DNA of 7,680 bases from JBEAOO01 sp041164825 (GTDB taxonomy: Bacteria > Pseudomonadota > Gammaproteobacteria > Burkholderiales > Burkholderiaceae_C): NCBI GenBank assembly GCA_041164825.1, contig JBEAOO010000004.1, forward strand, positions 1 to 7,680, read 5' to 3'. The notes under the pieces are model-generated. The model was not told where the DNA came from. It ran no database searches and saw only the letters and a list, made by a program, of their open reading frames with translations. Made by a program: the position numbers and the translations under genes. Positions 6,154 to 7,680 of the stretch are shown in pieces. Position 1 is the first letter of the stretch. The number at the start of each line of letters is the position of its first letter.

Positions 6154-6165
6154 CCGGTGCACCGG
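6154..6165. repeat. 12-bp perfect palindrome CCGGTGCACCGG
   Basis: A perfect palindrome 26 bp after the DUF1993 stop codon and 119 bp before the MCP start. No T-run follows, so it is not a typical terminator. It could be a dimeric regulator site for the chemoreceptor gene or part of a stabilising 3' hairpin. Palindromes of this length are not rare in GC-rich DNA. Confidence 0.4.
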
Positions 6166-6173
6166 GAGGTGTT

Positions 6174-6190
6174 CCGGCGATCATCGCCGG
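6174..6190. repeat. Short hairpin CCGGCG-ATCAT-CGCCGG
   Basis: A 6-bp GC stem with a 5-nt ATCAT loop, extendable to 8 bp around a central C in duplex DNA. It lies 8 bp after the palindrome at 6154-6165. Together they may end the DUF1993 transcript, although neither has a T-tract. Confidence 0.4.
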
Positions 6191-6284
6191 GCTGCAGCAC
6201 CCACCATCGCGGGGCTGCGGCGCCGTTTGCGCTGTGGCCGCGTCGGCGCCCGTGTGCAGGCAGCCCAGGGACAGGGGCAACACC

Positions 6285-7680
6285 ATGAAATTGAGTCGCA
6301 AAGTGCCAGCGGCATTTGCGCTGGCGCTGGGCGTGATGCTCACGGCCGGCTTTGGCGGGTTGTGGGCGGCGGGCCGTGCGCTCGACACCTTCCACGTGGA
6401 GGTGCAGCAAGGCGTGGCCGAAGAGCGCCAAGCCGCGCTGCTGCTATCGCATTTCAAGACCCAAGTCCAAGAGTGGAAGAACGTGCTGCTGCGCGGCATG
6501 GACAACGCGCTGCTCGACAAGCACTGGGCCGCCTTCGAGAAAGAAGAGCGCGCGGTGGACGAGGGCCTGGCCGCCATCCGCAGCCGCCGAACCGAGCCCG
6601 AGCTGATCGCCTTGCTCGATCAGTTCTCCGCCAGCCACAAGACGATGGCCATGGGCTACCGGGCGGGGCTGGAGAAGTTCAAGGCCGCGGGCCTGGAACC
6701 GTCCATCGGTGACATGGCCGTGCGTGGCATGGACCGCGAACCCGCCAAGCTGCTCGACGCGATCGCCAAGCACATGGCCGACCACAGCGTGGCGGTGGCG
6801 GAGCGCGCCTACCTCAGTGGCCACAACGCCACCCGCGCGAGCCTGGCGCTGATGCTGCTGGCCGCGGCCTTGGGCCTGGGCATCGGCGTGGCGCTGAGCC
6901 GCTCGGTGACAGGCCCGCTGACCTTGGCGGTCGATGTGGCCAGCGAGGTGGCGCAGGGCAATTTGTCGCGCATCGTCCAAGGCCACACGCGCGACGAAAC
7001 GGGCGTGCTTCTGCAGGCCCTGGCCGACATGCAGGGCCAGCTGCGGCGCCTGATTGGCGCGGTGCGCGGCAACGCCGAGCGCGTGGCCTCGGCCAGTGCC
7101 GAGATCGCGCACGGCAATGGCGACCTGGCGCAGCGCACCGAGCAACAAGCCTCGGCGCTGCAGGAAACGGCCTCGTCAATGGCGCAACTCGGCAGCACTG
7201 TGCGCCTCAACGCCGAGCACGCGCAGCAGGCCAGCAGCCTGGCCGGCACCGCCAGCGATGTGGCCGCGCGCGGCGGCGAGGTGGTGGGCCAGGTGGTGCA
7301 CACCATGCGCGGCATCCAGGAGTCGTCGCAGCGCATCGCCGACATCATTGGTGTGATCGACGGCATCGCGTTTCAAACCAATATCTTGGCGCTCAACGCG
7401 GCCGTGGAGGCCGCGCGTGCGGGTGAGCAGGGCCGGGGCTTTGCGGTGGTGGCGTCTGAGGTGCGCTCGCTGGCGCAACGCTCGGCCGAAGCCGCGCGCG
7501 AGATCAAAACCCTGATCGCCACCAGCGTCGAGCGCGTGGACCAGGGCACGGCCTTGGTCGACCAGGCCGGCCACACCATGGGCGAGGTGGTGGCCGCCAT
7601 CGATCGCGTGAACCAGATCATCGGCGAGATCAGCCGCGCTAGCGCTGAGCAAAGCGACGGCGTGCAGCAGGTGGCCGGCG
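6285..7680 (+). CDS. Methyl-accepting chemotaxis protein (3' end cut by window)
   Basis: Transmembrane chemoreceptor that passes ligand signals to CheA/CheW. The frame stays open from ATG 6285 to the window end, giving 465 visible residues. The order is TM1 at about 8-28, a periplasmic helical domain of about 155 residues with the motif QVQEWKNVLLRG (60-71), TM2 at about 186-206, HAMP at about 207-258 beginning SRSVTGPL, then the signalling coiled coil. The conserved hairpin tip IAFQTNILALNAAVEAARAG (361-380) and the following GRGFAVVASEVRSLAQRS (383-400) are complete. The adaptation region QQASALQETASSM (287-299) is typical for glutamine/glutamate methylation sites. About 50-100 residues, the end of the second helix and any tail, are missing. 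AGGGG (6273-6277) lies 7 nt before the ATG. The periplasmic domain looks like a four-helix bundle, but its ligand cannot be named. No other chemotaxis gene is in view. Confidence 0.95.
   Translation, partial: MKLSRKVPAAFALALGVMLTAGFGGLWAAGRALDTFHVEVQQGVAEERQAALLLSHFKTQVQEWKNVLLRGMDNALLDKHWAAFEKEERAVDEGLAAIRSRRTEPELIALLDQFSASHKTMAMGYRAGLEKFKAAGLEPSIGDMAVRGMDREPAKLLDAIAKHMADHSVAVAERAYLSGHNATRASLALMLLAAALGLGIGVALSRSVTGPLTLAVDVASEVAQGNLSRIVQGHTRDETGVLLQALADMQGQLRRLIGAVRGNAERVASASAEIAHGNGDLAQRTEQQASALQETASSMAQLGSTVRLNAEHAQQASSLAGTASDVAARGGEVVGQVVHTMRGIQESSQRIADIIGVIDGIAFQTNILALNAAVEAARAGEQGRGFAVVASEVRSLAQRSAEAAREIKTLIATSVERVDQGTALVDQAGHTMGEVVAAIDRVNQIIGEISRASAEQSDGVQQVAG

Noticed and set aside
6147..6183. 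Possible FliA (sigma-28) promoter using GGCGATCA as -10 before the MCP
   Set aside because: The -10 matches GCCGATAA at only 6 of 8 positions, and the nearest A-rich -35 (GAAA, 6147-6150) is about 25 nt away instead of about 15.
5555..6577. 340-codon open frame on the - strand spanning the DUF1993 gene and the MCP start
   Set aside because: It overlaps two well-supported + strand genes and the spacer between them, and its sequence is low-complexity.

Overview
The window is GC-rich DNA with strong third-position G/C bias and densely packed genes. Its protein types (FCD-type GntR regulator, PhnB-like VOC protein, DUF1993 protein, an MCP with the signalling core usual in Burkholderiales) suggest a betaproteobacterium, probably of the Comamonadaceae or a neighbouring Burkholderiales family. 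This assignment is an inference from protein style, because no rRNA or marker gene is present.

Positions 1-4495 hold a co-directional carbohydrate cassette on the + strand. It contains the 3' part of a MalG/AraQ-type ABC permease (1-684), a periplasmic sugar-binding protein with signal peptide (762-2096), a cytoplasmic GH51 alpha-L-arabinofuranosidase with both catalytic glutamates (2194-3714), and a GntR/FCD (FadR subfamily) repressor-like regulator (about 3746-4495). The simplest reading is an operon that imports arabinose-containing oligosaccharides, cleaves them inside the cell and regulates itself. A strong GC hairpin lies between the binding-protein gene and the GH51 gene, where it could set different expression levels of the two parts. 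The partner permease, the ATPase and the operon promoter would lie upstream of the window.

Positions 4496-4886 contain no convincing gene. Two consecutive long imperfect inverted repeats (arms 26 and 27 nt) sit there, with smaller palindromes inside and between them. This looks like a dispersed, REP-like or MITE-like intergenic element and is the part of the window least explained by known genes.

Positions 4887-6127 carry two small divergent genes: a PhnB-like VOC protein on the - strand (4887-5324) and a DUF1993 protein (DinB/YfiT-like fold) on the + strand (5606-6127). They share a 281-bp spacer with one weak candidate promoter.

From 6285 to the window edge runs a methyl-accepting chemotaxis protein (TM - periplasmic domain - TM - HAMP - signalling coiled coil). 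It is cut by the window end just after the conserved hairpin tip. Two palindromes lie between it and the DUF1993 gene.

I found no tRNA, rRNA, CRISPR array, transposase or phage gene, and no clearly new multi-gene system. The items most worth a second look are the intergenic inverted-repeat element, the intra-operon hairpin, and the GntR regulator whose FCD metal site appears to have lost two histidines.
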